A DNA stretch of 64,000 nucleotides from Leptospira sp. WS60.C2 (GCF_040833955.1 NZ_CP162133.1:186001-250000), one strand, 5' to 3'; counted from the stretch's first letter, positions 46,078 to 55,842 are shown. Notes: generated by a model from the sequence alone, not told the origin. Numbers and translations are program-made.

Positions 46078-49000
46078 AGCCGGCAACTCCCCGTGAATAG
46101 AATGTTTTGGACTTTAGCATGGATAAGGACATACGGCTCAAGGCTATCCCCAGGGATGGGAAGGGTCTCTAGATCAAAGAGGTCTAAACCACAGGCTCGG
46201 ATTTTCGGTAAAGGTATATCGCGTGTTATGTTATTTAAGAGAGGTATAATGAGTGATTTAACCAAAGGATCAACGATTTCTTTGATTCCTTGGGGTCGGA
46301 GCGCCATAGGGTTGTTTGATGGCCCTTCCAAAGGTTCAATTAAATAATATAAGTCACCTACAGCGCTACTTGTCACAAGCTTTAAGCTGGGATTTCCCAC
46401 GGAGGATAAAATGGATGCCGAAAAAGTACAACTTCCTTCACACGAAGGTAAAGAATAAGCACCAAAATCCAAAGTGGCTTTTGATGTTATACTCATTCTG
46501 ACTTTTGCAATGGTATAGGTGCTTCCATCTTTGCAATTAGCACCAGGACAGTTGGGCCGAGAAGGATCGTTTTTCTTTGCTTTGAGCGTGATTTCTAAGT
46601 CAGCTAGGCTTAAGTTTATACGTGGGATTTCTAAACTGGGACTACCCGAGAGGGGACTTACACCCACGTAAATGGGCTGGATGGGCAGGATACTTAAAAT
46701 TACATCATCGTTTGGGAAGATAGTTCCAGAGGATGTGGTGACGTTATTTTGGCCTGGAGCAAAGATTGTGACGATGGGATCAGCCTTTAGTAAAGACGTA
46801 GTTAGGCGAAGTAGTGTAGACGTACCTGCGAACTGGTTTATTTTTTGGATAAACGTTTGGTCAATCTCAAATTGGAAGCCACCATTCCACCAAAGTTGGT
46901 AAAGGGCCTGGTTCACTAAATCGGGATGGACATTCAACAAAACTCCTGGTGATGAACTAGCACGCGAAAGATTTGAAGCTAAGACTGTATTTGTATTTGA
47001 TTTTGATATGATGTAGGATGCACTTCCATAGGGGCTTTGTGGGTTTGTACTTCGAACATAACCTAAATCCCAAGGGCAGCGATTCCCTGAATCCTTAACA
47101 CAGGTAAGCAAGGAAGCCTTTAAACTTCCCTCCAAACCGAAATTGCTACCAGAAGATTTTAATACTGTATCTTCTTCCAGTTGGGCATTCAATCGTAAAG
47201 AAACCTTGTCTAGAGGTGAAGGCAAATAATCAGGTAAAGGCACAACGATACCTGATTTGAGTTGTCCTAGGATATTGTTTAAGATCTCAGGAGACACACG
47301 TTCGGCGACGTCTTTTAGTACGTTTTGTACGATTTTTGCTTTTAAGGTAGGGATTTGTTTATTAACGACATCAGCAACGATCGCTGCAATTGCACCCGTT
47401 CCCGTAACTGCATTTACTTGGATATGATTAGACCAGTCCGTTACAAATGGATTACATTGAAAAACAAAGGCAGTAGGAACTGGGTCAGGTAAGCTTGTAC
47501 AATCTATCCCTTGTTGGAAGTTATTTGGAAAAGCAAACGGGCTTACAATAAGATTGGCTTTGCCAAATGAGTCTACGGTTAAGTTTGCGCGGGCAAAGGC
47601 ACGGCGAGCAGATTCAGTCGGAGGATCCTCGTTGAGTGCAAATCCTACTTCGTTTCCATCTGTCCCTGGAATACTATTTCCATAAAAGACCAAAGTATTT
47701 GCTAGTAGATAATCAAAAAATTCAATTTCCTCAATACGGACAACGATTGCCAGTTTCCCACGTGCTTTCTTTCCATAAAGATTGATATCTAAGATTCCAT
47801 TCTTGACCTCAAATTGAAAGTCTAAGTTGGGATTTCCAGAAGGAAAACTTGACTCATCTAACACAAGATTTGTGATATATATATCCGCTTTAGCTCTATA
47901 GTTAACATCAGGATAACTCGCACTCTCAAAGATAGTCCCAGTTACTTCGATCCCGCAGAAGGGACCAATTTTTTCTAGGTAATCAATTTTGTTTGGAGTA
48001 GGCGCATTCACTAACTTTGTGCTCGGCCAAGCCAAACAAGGTGCTCCAGGGAAGGTTGAAGTTTTTTTCCCCACAAACTCGTTCAAAGACTTATCTGAGT
48101 TCGAGCTCGTATCAAAGAGGGAAAAATTTCCTTTAGCAAAATTTGTAATCAAACCAGAGACTGAGTTTATGCCCATGGATTGGCCCAAGAGAAGGCTTGC
48201 TACCTTATTTCTCGAATCTGTTTGACTTGGGGCAACATTTCCATACAGGAAATGGATTCCAAATGTATAAAAATTTCCTCCGAGAGTCTCCACTCTAAAA
48301 TAATAAAGATTCGTTCCTACATTAGGTGGTATTACTGCTGAGCTGGTAACCTCATGGAAAAAATTAGACGGACAGGTATCTCGACAGATAAGAACTCCCG
48401 TTGACACGGCAGAAGAACAAACAACTGCTTGTGGATGGTTGGACTGAGTAAGACCCAATTTGCAAAGTAGGATTTCTTTTACCTCAGTGGGAAAGTTCAC
48501 TTCACCTTCTAATCGTAAACTGGTCGTTGTCGGTTGGTTGATCACAATGCCTCTGTTTGTTGCTACGGGGTAACTTTGGCTGCCATTCACAAGTAAAGAC
48601 CGATTGACTTGGATGGTTTTTTCAGTGGTGAAGGATCTGCGGAAAAAGAGGAGGGCAGTGTTATTTGCATTGGCACGTGCACTCGTTGCGAACTCTATTT
48701 CGATTTCTTGGTTGGGTGCAAGTTCAATCCCAAACCGGATCGAGAGATTCACTGGACTTGTCCAGGAAAGGCTATAGTTTGTGATCGTTGTGCTTGTAGT
48801 TAGGTTACGGATGGTGAGTGCGGAAGGAACCGTCCCGACATTCATAGGTTCTGAAAAAACGAGTTCTAACGGACGATATCTGTCCACCCCGATAGGAGAA
48901 AATCCAAAACGGACTTCAGGGCCTGTGCTACCGAAACCATCTGGAGGAGGCAGGACAGGTGGAGTCTCACTTGGATCTATAGGAGTTTGGAGTTGTCTTT

Positions 49001-49139
49001 GAGGGTTTTGTGTGACTGTTGCCCAAGCGGAAATGTCTTGGTTTGCCTGTGGTGGTTTTCCCTCTTTACAGGAAGAAAACCAAACCAAACCCAATAAACT
49101 CAGAAAAAAGAAAATTGGATTTCGTTGGATTCGACACAT
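46074..49139 (-). CDS. giant exported lipoprotein A (FadL operon)
   Basis: A ~1021-residue protein starting at ATG 49139 (MCRIQRNPIFFFLSLLGLVWFSSC, Cys ~24); the longer frame to a TTG at 49229 would put 30 extra residues before the signal. A Big_5-like domain (~70-180: LELVFSEPMNVGTVPSALTI ... ELAPNQEIEIEFA) is followed by a long region homologous to the second half of protein B. Shared marks: IGPFCGI, ADIYITN, PDYLPSPLDK (~633), NQALYQLWWNGG (~740), SLADLEITLKAK, VDPLVKSLIIPLLNNI and the end LFTGSCRL. It is the first gene of the operon and probably sits next to its promoter at ~49140-49230, where no convincing consensus is seen. Confidence 0.7.
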   Translation of the reverse strand: MCRIQRNPIFFFLSLLGLVWFSSCKEGKPPQANQDISAWATVTQNPQRQLQTPIDPSETPPVLPPPDGFGSTGPEVRFGFSPIGVDRYRPLELVFSEPMNVGTVPSALTIRNLTTSTTITNYSLSWTSPVNLSIRFGIELAPNQEIEIEFATSARANANNTALLFFRRSFTTEKTIQVNRSLLVNGSQSYPVATNRGIVINQPTTTSLRLEGEVNFPTEVKEILLCKLGLTQSNHPQAVVCSSAVSTGVLICRDTCPSNFFHEVTSSAVIPPNVGTNLYYFRVETLGGNFYTFGIHFLYGNVAPSQTDSRNKVASLLLGQSMGINSVSGLITNFAKGNFSLFDTSSNSDKSLNEFVGKKTSTFPGAPCLAWPSTKLVNAPTPNKIDYLEKIGPFCGIEVTGTIFESASYPDVNYRAKADIYITNLVLDESSFPSGNPNLDFQFEVKNGILDINLYGKKARGKLAIVVRIEEIEFFDYLLANTLVFYGNSIPGTDGNEVGFALNEDPPTESARRAFARANLTVDSFGKANLIVSPFAFPNNFQQGIDCTSLPDPVPTAFVFQCNPFVTDWSNHIQVNAVTGTGAIAAIVADVVNKQIPTLKAKIVQNVLKDVAERVSPEILNNILGQLKSGIVVPLPDYLPSPLDKVSLRLNAQLEEDTVLKSSGSNFGLEGSLKASLLTCVKDSGNRCPWDLGYVRSTNPQSPYGSASYIISKSNTNTVLASNLSRASSSPGVLLNVHPDLVNQALYQLWWNGGFQFEIDQTFIQKINQFAGTSTLLRLTTSLLKADPIVTIFAPGQNNVTTSSGTIFPNDDVILSILPIQPIYVGVSPLSGSPSLEIPRINLSLADLEITLKAKKNDPSRPNCPGANCKDGSTYTIAKVRMSITSKATLDFGAYSLPSCEGSCTFSASILSSVGNPSLKLVTSSAVGDLYYLIEPLEGPSNNPMALRPQGIKEIVDPLVKSLIIPLLNNITRDIPLPKIRACGLDLFDLETLPIPGDSLEPYVLIHAKVQNILFTGSCRL

Positions 49140-49393
49140 ACTTTTCAAATTCCTTGGATTTGTTGCGAAATGACACCAAATTGCCCCAAACTCTGGGCAA
49201 AAGTTACCATACCTCCTAAAATTTGGCAAGTTTTATTTATAACAAGTGATATAAAAAAATAGAGTATCGAAGTCTTTTGTCAGATACTGCCGATGCGCAA
49301 GGAGCACAGAGTACGAGTGCTCGAGGGAGTTTCAAGAATAACGAAATAGGAAACCAAAATCATAGTCAATATCACAAAACATTCAATTTCTTC

Positions 49394-49504
49394 CTAAAAA
49401 GTATCCCGATACCCAATTTGCAATCGATCACGAGATACAGGTAATCCAAAATCTGGCAAACGCCCAGTCCTTGACTCTCTTTGGAATTTGAGAAAGGAAA
49501 AGAG
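49394..49504 (-). pseudogene. coding-like fragment, 36 codons, no start
   Basis: Open minus-strand stretch between in-frame stops, reading ...FSFLKFQRESRTG... and ending DRLQIGYRDTF before TAG. The composition and aromatic C-terminus resemble the end of a real protein. Two TAG codons precede it and it has no start. Likely a relic or chance. Confidence 0.25.
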
Positions 49505-49535
49505 CTACTACTCCCCAAAGTTTAAAATCCTTCCC

Positions 49536-49690
49536 TTAGGAAGTAAGCAAGGTATCCGAGGTGCTTAACTCTCCGAATGCTTCAGGAATTGAATCTATTC
49601 TTAATTCCCTATCATCCTTTATTATGGCATTACAATGATTATGCGGTACGCTCTTTCGAGAACGCAATAATAGCAATATATTACATAAGA
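49536..49690 (-). pseudogene. possible remnant of a PIN-domain (VapC-like) gene
   Basis: Minus-strand reading ends HNHCNAIIKDDRELRIDSIPEAF...STSDTLLTS before TAA at 49536-49538. The stretch NAIIKDDRELR recalls the last beta strand and acidic pair of PIN toxins. A neighbouring frame upstream (LERAYRIIIV) could belong to the same ancestral gene, implying a frameshift. There is no start or intact N-terminus. Call is tentative. Confidence 0.3.
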
Positions 49691-49761
49691 AAGATCTTTG
49701 ATACGCAAGTTAAAATTACTTATACAATCAATCTGCCAACCAATATTGTATAAAAGATGAT

Positions 49762-50292
49762 TTACTTGTCTGGTATTAGTTCCAAAAATTCCTTCACTTC
49801 TTTATCAGTATTCGAAATCTGAATTTTCGTAATCTTTCCCTCTTTCAATTGGATCATGGTCACAAATCCTTTGGTTCTCGGAAATGGATCGGCAATTTTT
49901 TCTTCTTTCACCAAACGAAGGGTATATGGATAAGATTTCATTTTAGGAAGAGCGACAAATTTAGTGATGAGGCCCGGCATTCTGTGGATGTCGGAAATGA
50001 GAACCGCTTGTTTCGATTCTAAATATCCCTTTCCTTCTTTCTCTAAGATGGGATGAATGACTTTACTTGCGTCCATATCGGAAATGAACAAGACTTTTGT
50101 GGTTTCTTTTGGGATGGGACTTGGTTCTTCCCATTGGTTGGTATATGAAATTTCAGGAAGAGAGTCACCAACTTTCAATGTTTGTGTCACTTGTTCCTCA
50201 GCAAATAAAGAAAGAGCGAAAGTTACATGCAAAAGGAAAAAGAGTTTCAGTAGAATAGAAGTGGAAAAAAGACTAGGGGAGCTTGGTTTCAT
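49762..50292 (-). CDS. exported thioredoxin-fold-like protein lacking cysteines
   Basis: A 176-residue protein with a signal peptide (FFLLHVTFALSLFA-EE). The mature part reads VGDSLPEISYTNQWEEPSPIP ... KVLFISDMDASKVIHPIL, the order of a thioredoxin/AhpC-like domain (strand, then an active-site helix), but the CXXC position is DMDA and the whole mature chain has no Cys. It may be a YtfJ-like or redox-inactive partner. Located in the periplasm. It lies 12 bp downstream of the lipoprotein thioredoxin and is probably co-transcribed with it. Confidence 0.6.
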   Translation of the reverse strand: MKPSSPSLFSTSILLKLFFLLHVTFALSLFAEEQVTQTLKVGDSLPEISYTNQWEEPSPIPKETTKVLFISDMDASKVIHPILEKEGKGYLESKQAVLISDIHRMPGLITKFVALPKMKSYPYTLRLVKEEKIADPFPRTKGFVTMIQLKEGKITKIQISNTDKEVKEFLELIPDK

Positions 50293-50304
50293 AGAAGTTT
50301 CCTT

Positions 50305-50751
50305 TTACAGTTTGTATAAATAGGCGAGCACTTGTTCTTTTGTCATCTTACTTGCGTTAGAGAACTCTCCTCCTTTTGTGGAAGTGATGAGTTCTCCTTT
50401 GGGTGAGACGACAACAAGGGATGGGATTCCATTTTGAATCGGATTGCCTAATCTTTCGTTTAGACTTAGGTTTTTATCAAATCGACCCACATCTACTTTC
50501 ATCACCACAAATTCTGCATCGAGTAAGGTTTTGACTTCTGGTTCGGCCAAAATCCCATCTAATGCTCTACAGTCGGGGCACCAGTCGGCACCAAAGATGA
50601 CGATTAATTTTCGGTTTTGGGAATTTGCCGTCGAAAGAGAAGTTTCATACTGAGTAAGTATTATGTCTCTTTGTTTGGAGCAGTTGGAGTTCGAGACGAG
50701 GATCAGAAGAAAGATGAAAAAACGGAAAGTCGCTTGGAATCTGTGTTCCAT
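50305..50751 (-). CDS. thioredoxin-family lipoprotein
   Basis: A 148-residue envelope protein: signal with lipobox-like VSNSNC (Cys ~24), then a thioredoxin domain. LIVIFGADWCPDCRALDGIL has an active-site CPDC (a non-standard CXXC), followed by the strand VVMKVDVGRFDKN and the cis-Pro loop NGIPSLVVV (Pro before Ser-Leu). This supports a real disulfide oxidoreductase or reductase tethered on the periplasmic side of a membrane. It is followed by the Cys-free thioredoxin-like gene. Length is near that of a single thioredoxin domain plus anchor. Confidence 0.85.
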   Translation of the reverse strand: MEHRFQATFRFFIFLLILVSNSNCSKQRDIILTQYETSLSTANSQNRKLIVIFGADWCPDCRALDGILAEPEVKTLLDAEFVVMKVDVGRFDKNLSLNERLGNPIQNGIPSLVVVSPKGELITSTKGGEFSNASKMTKEQVLAYLYKL

Positions 50752-50782
50752 AAACAGGCGGAAGAGAAACCTTCCGCTTCGA

Positions 50783-50932
50783 TTATTTTTTCGCGATTTC
50801 TTTTAGGATTTCTTGTCTTTTTTTGTCTTTCTCGATGTGAGAAAGAGACAACCAATCACGTTTCAATTGTTTCTCTGAAACACCTTTGAAGGTTGCATAT
50901 TTGCCGAGGATTTTTGCTGTTTTTGCGTTCAT
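50783..50932 (-). CDS. small basic protein, 49 residues
   Basis: A short minus-strand frame with ATG 50932 and TAA 50783-50785: MNAKTAKILGKYATFKGVSE..., ending KEIAKK. It is highly basic and charged, predicted helical (WLSLSHIEKDKKRQEILKEI), and lies in the ~300-bp gap between the thioredoxin lipoprotein and valS. Codon use looks coding-like, with no repeats. No strong ribosome site is visible. It may be a nucleic-acid-associated small protein; family unknown. Confidence 0.55.
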   Translation of the reverse strand: MNAKTAKILGKYATFKGVSEKQLKRDWLSLSHIEKDKKRQEILKEIAKK

Positions 50933-50995
50933 GCCGACCAGATTCTTGGAGTCTTGGTTTCTGTCAATGCGAACCTAAAGCATCGTGTTTCATCC

Positions 50996-51025
50996 TTGAC
51001 CCCTAAACTCTCTCGGAAACATAGT
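50996..51025 (+). promoter_or_regulatory. possible valS promoter
   Basis: A TTGACC at 50996-51001 and CATAGT at 51020-51025, 18 bp apart, placed 25 bp before the valS ATG. The valS ATG itself has no clear ribosome site. Confidence 0.4.
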
Positions 51026-51050
51026 AAAGTCCAAGAAATCGATCGACCTT

Positions 51051-53735
51051 ATGAAATCACATCTACCCGACCGTTATGATCCCGAATCTGTAGAACCAAA
51101 GTGGAACCAAATCTGGGAAGAAAAAAAAACCTTTGCTCCAGATACCTCACGCAAAGAAACATTTTCCATTGTCATCCCACCACCGAATGTCACGGGGAAT
51201 TTACACATTGGTCACGCACTCAATCATACCATCCAAGACATCATCATTCGCATAGAACGTAAAAAAGGGAAAAACGTGGTTTGGGTTCCAGGGATGGACC
51301 ACGCTGGAATTGCGACACAGGTCGTAGTAGAACGTGAGTTAGCTAAGGAAGGGAAATCTAGAACTGATTTTACACGCGAAGAATTCATTAATAAAGTTTG
51401 GGAGTGGAAAGCACACTCCGGCGGCATGATCGCCAAGCAACAAAGGTTACTCGGTGAGTCCGTTGATTGGTCGAAAGAACGGTTTACGTTTGATGAAGGA
51501 CTTTCCAAAGCAGTCATCAAAGTGTTTCGCACACTGTTTGATGAAGGATTGATTTATCGTGGAGAAAGAATCATCAATTGGTGCCCTGTTACCAAAACAG
51601 CCATTTCCGACATTGAAGTTGAATACAAAGAAAAACAAGGCAAACTTTATCATATCAAATACCCAAAGGCAGAGTTCAAAACTAAAGATCCAAAATCTTT
51701 GAATCCTGGAGAATACATTGTGGTAGCTACCACAAGACCTGAAACCATGTTCGGTGACGTTGCCGTTTGTGCTCATCCGGATGACAAACGTTATTCGGCT
51801 TTAAAAGATAAGTTTGTCTTTTTGCCTATTGCTGAAAAAGAAATTCCTGTTCTCTTTGATTCTTTTGTAGACCAAGAGTTTGGATCAGGTCTTGTGAAAA
51901 TCACACCGGCCCATGATCCCAATGACTACGAAGCGGGCCAAAGATTAAAACTCACTCCGATCAACATTATGAATCTGGATGGAACACTCAACGCCCATAC
52001 AGGTAAGTACAATGGTTTGGATCGTTTTGAAGCAAGAAAACGTGTGGTAGAAGAATTAGAATTCAATGGTTATATTGAAAAAATTGAAACCCATGTTCAT
52101 AGTGTAGGTCATAACCAAAGGGGTGGAGCTGTCATCGAACCATTGTTATCCACACAGTGGTTTGTGAAAATTGAATCCCTTGCCAAACCAGCCATTGAAG
52201 TTGTGAAATCTGGAAAGGTTCAGTTCCAACCTAAGATGTGGGAAAAGACTTACTTTGAATGGATGGAAAACATCCGCGATTGGTGTATCTCTCGTCAATT
52301 GTGGTGGGGACACCGAATTCCTGCTTACTATGCACCAAACGGTGATATGGTAGTAGCAGAATCTTTAGATGAGGCGATTTCCCTATTCCAGAAAAAAGGA
52401 ATCTCTGTTACCGCTGACACCATCAAACAAGACGAAGATGTTTTGGACACTTGGTTCTCTTCTGGGCTTTGGCCATTTTCGGTTTTTGGTTGGCCAGAAA
52501 AAACAGAAGAACTCAAACAATACTATCCCACTTCTGTATTAGTCACAGGATTTGATATCATCTTCTTTTGGGTCGCTCGTATGATCATGAACGGTTTGAA
52601 GTTTATGGGTGATGTTCCGTTTCAAAAAGTTCTCATCCATGGTCTTGTTCGTGACAAAGACGGAAAGAAGTTTAGTAAATCACTCGGCAACGTGGTAGAT
52701 CCTTTGGACATGATGTCCAAATACGGAACGGATTCCTTCCGATTCTTTTTGGCAGCTGTTTTACCAGAAGGAAAAGACATTCTTTTCGACGAATCTAGGT
52801 TAGATGGGTACCGTTCATTCTGTAACAAAATTTGGAATTCGAGTCGATTCATTTTTATGAATTTGCCAGAGGACTTTTCTCCGAAGGAACTTGACTTAAG
52901 TTCACTGGAAGACACAGACCTTTGGATCTTACATGAATTTGATGTTATGCTTGGACGTTATGAAAAAGCATACTCTGGTTACCTTTTCTTTGAAATGGCG
53001 AATGCCATTTATGATTTCGTATGGGGTTCGTTTTGCGATTGGTATTTGGAATTAACCAAAGCACGTGTGTATGGAAATGTCACTCCAGAGTCTGCAGAAA
53101 AAGCACGACAAGTGCTTGTGAGTGTTTTAAAAAAATCACTCGGACTTCTTCATCCCTTTATGCCATTCATCACGGAGGAAATCAATTCCCTTCTTGAGTC
53201 GAAGGAACTCGCAAAAACAGAATTTCCAAAAGCCTATGGAGTTTCGTCGACTTCCCCTGCTGTGGTTCGGATGGAACTTGTTCGCGAGATCATTACAAAA
53301 ATTCGAAACATGCGCGCAGAGCTTGGAGTAAAGCCTGAAAAAAAATGTAAGGTCATTCTCAAGTGTGCAAACAAAGAATTAAAAGAAATGATGGGACGTG
53401 AAAGTAAATCCATCCTTCAATTATCCAAAGCTGAGAGTTTAGAGTTTTTAGATTCGTATGAATTAAAAAACACAGACTCAGTGGGTGCATTCTCGATTGG
53501 CGAAATCATCCTACCTCTCGAAGGGATTTTTGATTTTGAAAAAGAAAAACAAAGATTAGAAAAAGAGAAAAAACAAATCCAATCAGAAATGGAAAAATTA
53601 GAAAATAAAATCAACAATCCATCCTTTTTGGAAAAAGCAAAACCAGATGTGGTAGAAAAGGAAAGAGAAAAGTATAATACTTGGAAAGAGAAATTAGAAA
53701 GTACAATTAGGGCGTTAGAAAAAATTGGAACATAA
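51051..53735 (+). CDS. valS: valine-tRNA ligase
   Basis: An 894-residue class I aminoacyl-tRNA synthetase, near the usual length. Signatures: [13 protein letters not shown] (HIGH, ~45), the CP1 editing domain (~185-340, [10 protein letters not shown]), the W-W region of the Rossmann part ([11 protein letters not shown]), [11 protein letters not shown] (KMSKS equivalent, ~535), the anticodon-binding helical domain (~600-760), and a C-terminal coiled coil (~820-890, [18 protein letters not shown]...) that contacts tRNA. It charges tRNA-Val and edits Thr. The stop overlaps the purD TTG start by 11 bp. Confidence 0.98.
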   Translation: MKSHLPDRYDPESVEPKWNQIWEEKKTFAPDTSRKETFSIVIPPPNVTGNLHIGHALNHTIQDIIIRIERKKGKNVVWVPGMDHAGIATQVVVERELAKEGKSRTDFTREEFINKVWEWKAHSGGMIAKQQRLLGESVDWSKERFTFDEGLSKAVIKVFRTLFDEGLIYRGERIINWCPVTKTAISDIEVEYKEKQGKLYHIKYPKAEFKTKDPKSLNPGEYIVVATTRPETMFGDVAVCAHPDDKRYSALKDKFVFLPIAEKEIPVLFDSFVDQEFGSGLVKITPAHDPNDYEAGQRLKLTPINIMNLDGTLNAHTGKYNGLDRFEARKRVVEELEFNGYIEKIETHVHSVGHNQRGGAVIEPLLSTQWFVKIESLAKPAIEVVKSGKVQFQPKMWEKTYFEWMENIRDWCISRQLWWGHRIPAYYAPNGDMVVAESLDEAISLFQKKGISVTADTIKQDEDVLDTWFSSGLWPFSVFGWPEKTEELKQYYPTSVLVTGFDIIFFWVARMIMNGLKFMGDVPFQKVLIHGLVRDKDGKKFSKSLGNVVDPLDMMSKYGTDSFRFFLAAVLPEGKDILFDESRLDGYRSFCNKIWNSSRFIFMNLPEDFSPKELDLSSLEDTDLWILHEFDVMLGRYEKAYSGYLFFEMANAIYDFVWGSFCDWYLELTKARVYGNVTPESAEKARQVLVSVLKKSLGLLHPFMPFITEEINSLLESKELAKTEFPKAYGVSSTSPAVVRMELVREIITKIRNMRAELGVKPEKKCKVILKCANKELKEMMGRESKSILQLSKAESLEFLDSYELKNTDSVGAFSIGEIILPLEGIFDFEKEKQRLEKEKKQIQSEMEKLENKINNPSFLEKAKPDVVEKEREKYNTWKEKLESTIRALEKIGT

Positions 53736-55002
53736 ATATAAAGTATTACTAATCGGAAGTGGCGGAAGAGAGCACGCGTTAGCGGATGTGATTTCTAAAT
53801 CAATTTCTTTAGAATCTTTGAAAGTATTTCCTGGGAACGGTGGATTTGCATCTGAGCTCCTTCTAGGTGCAGATGAGATTTCGATCTCTGATAAAACTAA
53901 GTTCTTAGAGTATTTAAACGTTTCTAAAACCAATCTTGTTGTGGTGGGTCCAGAAGATCCACTTGTGAATGGAATTGCAGATTGGTGTGCGGAAGTAGGA
54001 ATCCCTTGTTTTGGGCCTTCTGCGTATTGTGCACAGGTAGAAGGAAGTAAACATTTTGCAAAAGAAATGATGAAACGCGCAAAAGTTCCGACTGCTTCTT
54101 TTGCTGTATTTACTGATCATGAATCTGCTTGGAGTTATGCCCAGAAAGAAATGTTACCCCTCGTTGTCAAAGCAGATGGTTTGGCGGCAGGAAAAGGTGT
54201 GACTGTTGCTTTTGAATTAAAAGAAGTCAAACGTGCATTAGATGAAATCTTTTTAGAATCAAAATTTGGTCAAAGTGGAAACAAAGTTGTCATTGAGTCC
54301 TTTTTGGAAGGAGAAGAGGCTTCCTTGTTTGTCATTACGGATGGGGACAGATATATGTGTTTGCCTGCCGCTCAAGACCACAAACGAGCTTATGATGGAG
54401 ACATAGGTCCTAACACTGGGGGAATGGGTGCGTATGCACCAGCACCGATTGTGACTGATACTGTTCTTTCAAAAGTGAAAAAACAAATCATCGAACCTAT
54501 GTTAGATGATTTTCGGAGATCTGGTCATCCATACAAAGGCCTTTTGTATGTTGGACTGATGATCACAAAAGACGGAGATCCCAATGTAGTGGAATTCAAT
54601 TGTCGTTTTGGTGACCCTGAAACACAATGTGTGTTAAGACTACTCGATGAAGACATTCTTCCTCTTTTTTATGCGGCCGCAACAGGGAATTTACCGGAAC
54701 GAAATTTAAAATTGAAGTCTGGTTCTTCAGCCGTCGTAGTCCTTGCGGCAAAAGGTTATCCAGATGCGCCAGAAAAAGGAATGGTCTTAGAGATTCCAGC
54801 AAACGAAGGGAATGTGGTAGTCTACCATGCAGGAACCAAAAAGGACAATGCATCGTTAGTTGCTAGTGGAGGACGGATCCTTGGGATTACATCCTTTGGT
54901 AATACTTTAAAAGATGCGATCCAAGATTGTTATGCATTTCTTATGAAAGTAAAGGCACCAAATACGTATTATCGAAAAGACATTGGTAGGAGAGCACTGT
55001 AA
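53725..55002 (+). CDS. purD: phosphoribosylamine-glycine ligase
   Basis: A 425-residue ATP-grasp ligase (GAR synthetase; phosphoribosylamine + Gly + ATP) in purine synthesis. Signatures: [12 protein letters not shown] at the N-terminus, [19 protein letters not shown] (ATP-grasp), [19 protein letters not shown] and [11 protein letters not shown] (family signature). The start is TTG 53725 inside the end of valS; no ATG is available before the GGREH motif, so coupled translation is likely. It is directly followed by the GTG start of an unknown gene. Confidence 0.97.
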   Translation: MEHKYKVLLIGSGGREHALADVISKSISLESLKVFPGNGGFASELLLGADEISISDKTKFLEYLNVSKTNLVVVGPEDPLVNGIADWCAEVGIPCFGPSAYCAQVEGSKHFAKEMMKRAKVPTASFAVFTDHESAWSYAQKEMLPLVVKADGLAAGKGVTVAFELKEVKRALDEIFLESKFGQSGNKVVIESFLEGEEASLFVITDGDRYMCLPAAQDHKRAYDGDIGPNTGGMGAYAPAPIVTDTVLSKVKKQIIEPMLDDFRRSGHPYKGLLYVGLMITKDGDPNVVEFNCRFGDPETQCVLRLLDEDILPLFYAAATGNLPERNLKLKSGSSAVVVLAAKGYPDAPEKGMVLEIPANEGNVVVYHAGTKKDNASLVASGGRILGITSFGNTLKDAIQDCYAFLMKVKAPNTYYRKDIGRRAL

Positions 55003-55842
55003 GTGCCATTTAGTCTCTCGGGAAATTTTAAAACTTGCGAACGTTCAAAACTTCGCAATTTTGAAAAACACCTAGGGATTATTTTATCCGAAAACCAAAC
55101 CCAACTCCAACAACACTTGATGATCCGTAGAGCCCTTCAAAATTTAAGTGGCTCTGTGAGTGTTCTTTCGGGACTCAGTCGTCAAGAGTTGTTATCCTTT
55201 ATTTTTCTATTAACACAATTTGGAGACATCACTCGTTCAGAGACTCCTCCCGAATACTTACTATTAGAATCCATTCCTTATGTCATTGAATGGTCGAAGG
55301 GACATTACATGATTCCTCTGGAGATCCTGGAACATTTAGCACATGAACGCATCTTCAAAGACCAGGGTTATTTGTTTGCACTGATTCCAGCTCTCCCGAT
55401 CAAAGAAAAAAAATCTTGGATCAGGTGGATTGGTGTGGATTTTGAAAAAGGTGGAGATAGAGATTTAAATTTCGAAATTTATTTCCAATGTCGAGTCTTA
55501 CAAAAACCATTTTTAGGTAAGTCACTTGTCCAAGAATCAGAGATTCGTTTGGAACAAATTTGGCCACGTGGCAAAAACGAATACATCGATTGGTTTTATA
55601 AGGGTTTATCTACTTTTTATTACGCAATGGAAGAGATGAGCCGAAAAGAAAAGGATCCCTTTTTACTCCATGTGATCGAACTGATCAAATCAGGTAAGTT
55701 CATCCTCAAACGATTACCTGATAGTTATGGAAAAGAATCAAGTTATTCCCTTGTCGGAACAGTAGAAGGGAATACTCCTCAGCTCAGAGAAACGACATTC
55801 CAATGGGAAGTGGAACGTTTACGCAAAGATTCTTTGTTTTAA
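55003..55842 (+). CDS. protein of unknown function
   Basis: A 279-residue soluble protein with no motif I recognise. It is basic near the N-terminus ([17 protein letters not shown]) and appears alpha-helical early, with a beta-rich middle (~130-190: [29 protein letters not shown]). It starts with GTG 55003, immediately after the purD stop, and ends 23 bp before the prfB start. No signal peptide. Probably co-transcribed with valS-purD and prfB. Confidence 0.65.
   Translation: MPFSLSGNFKTCERSKLRNFEKHLGIILSENQTQLQQHLMIRRALQNLSGSVSVLSGLSRQELLSFIFLLTQFGDITRSETPPEYLLLESIPYVIEWSKGHYMIPLEILEHLAHERIFKDQGYLFALIPALPIKEKKSWIRWIGVDFEKGGDRDLNFEIYFQCRVLQKPFLGKSLVQESEIRLEQIWPRGKNEYIDWFYKGLSTFYYAMEEMSRKEKDPFLLHVIELIKSGKFILKRLPDSYGKESSYSLVGTVEGNTPQLRETTFQWEVERLRKDSLF

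Larger units (their letters stand above)
49230..49761. other. gene-free region with decayed coding fragments and short inverted repeats
   Basis: No intact gene is visible in these 530 bp. Two minus-strand pieces look like remnants (see next entries). Small inverted repeats are AGTATC/GATACT (49263-49288), GAGCAC/GTGCTC (49302-49322) and GTATC-CC-GATAC (49401-49412). None is followed by a T-run. The first ~90 bp likely hold the promoter for the lipoprotein A operon. Confidence 0.5.

Noticed and set aside
49229..49229. Upstream TTG start for lipoprotein A (adds 30 residues)
   Set aside because: The extra residues lie before a normal lipoprotein signal peptide that starts at ATG 49139.
32363..49246. 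Identical 13-bp TTTTATTTATAAC at 32363-32375 and ~49234-49246
   Set aside because: AT-rich 13-mers are expected to recur by chance in 64 kb, and the two copies have opposite orientation relative to the genes.
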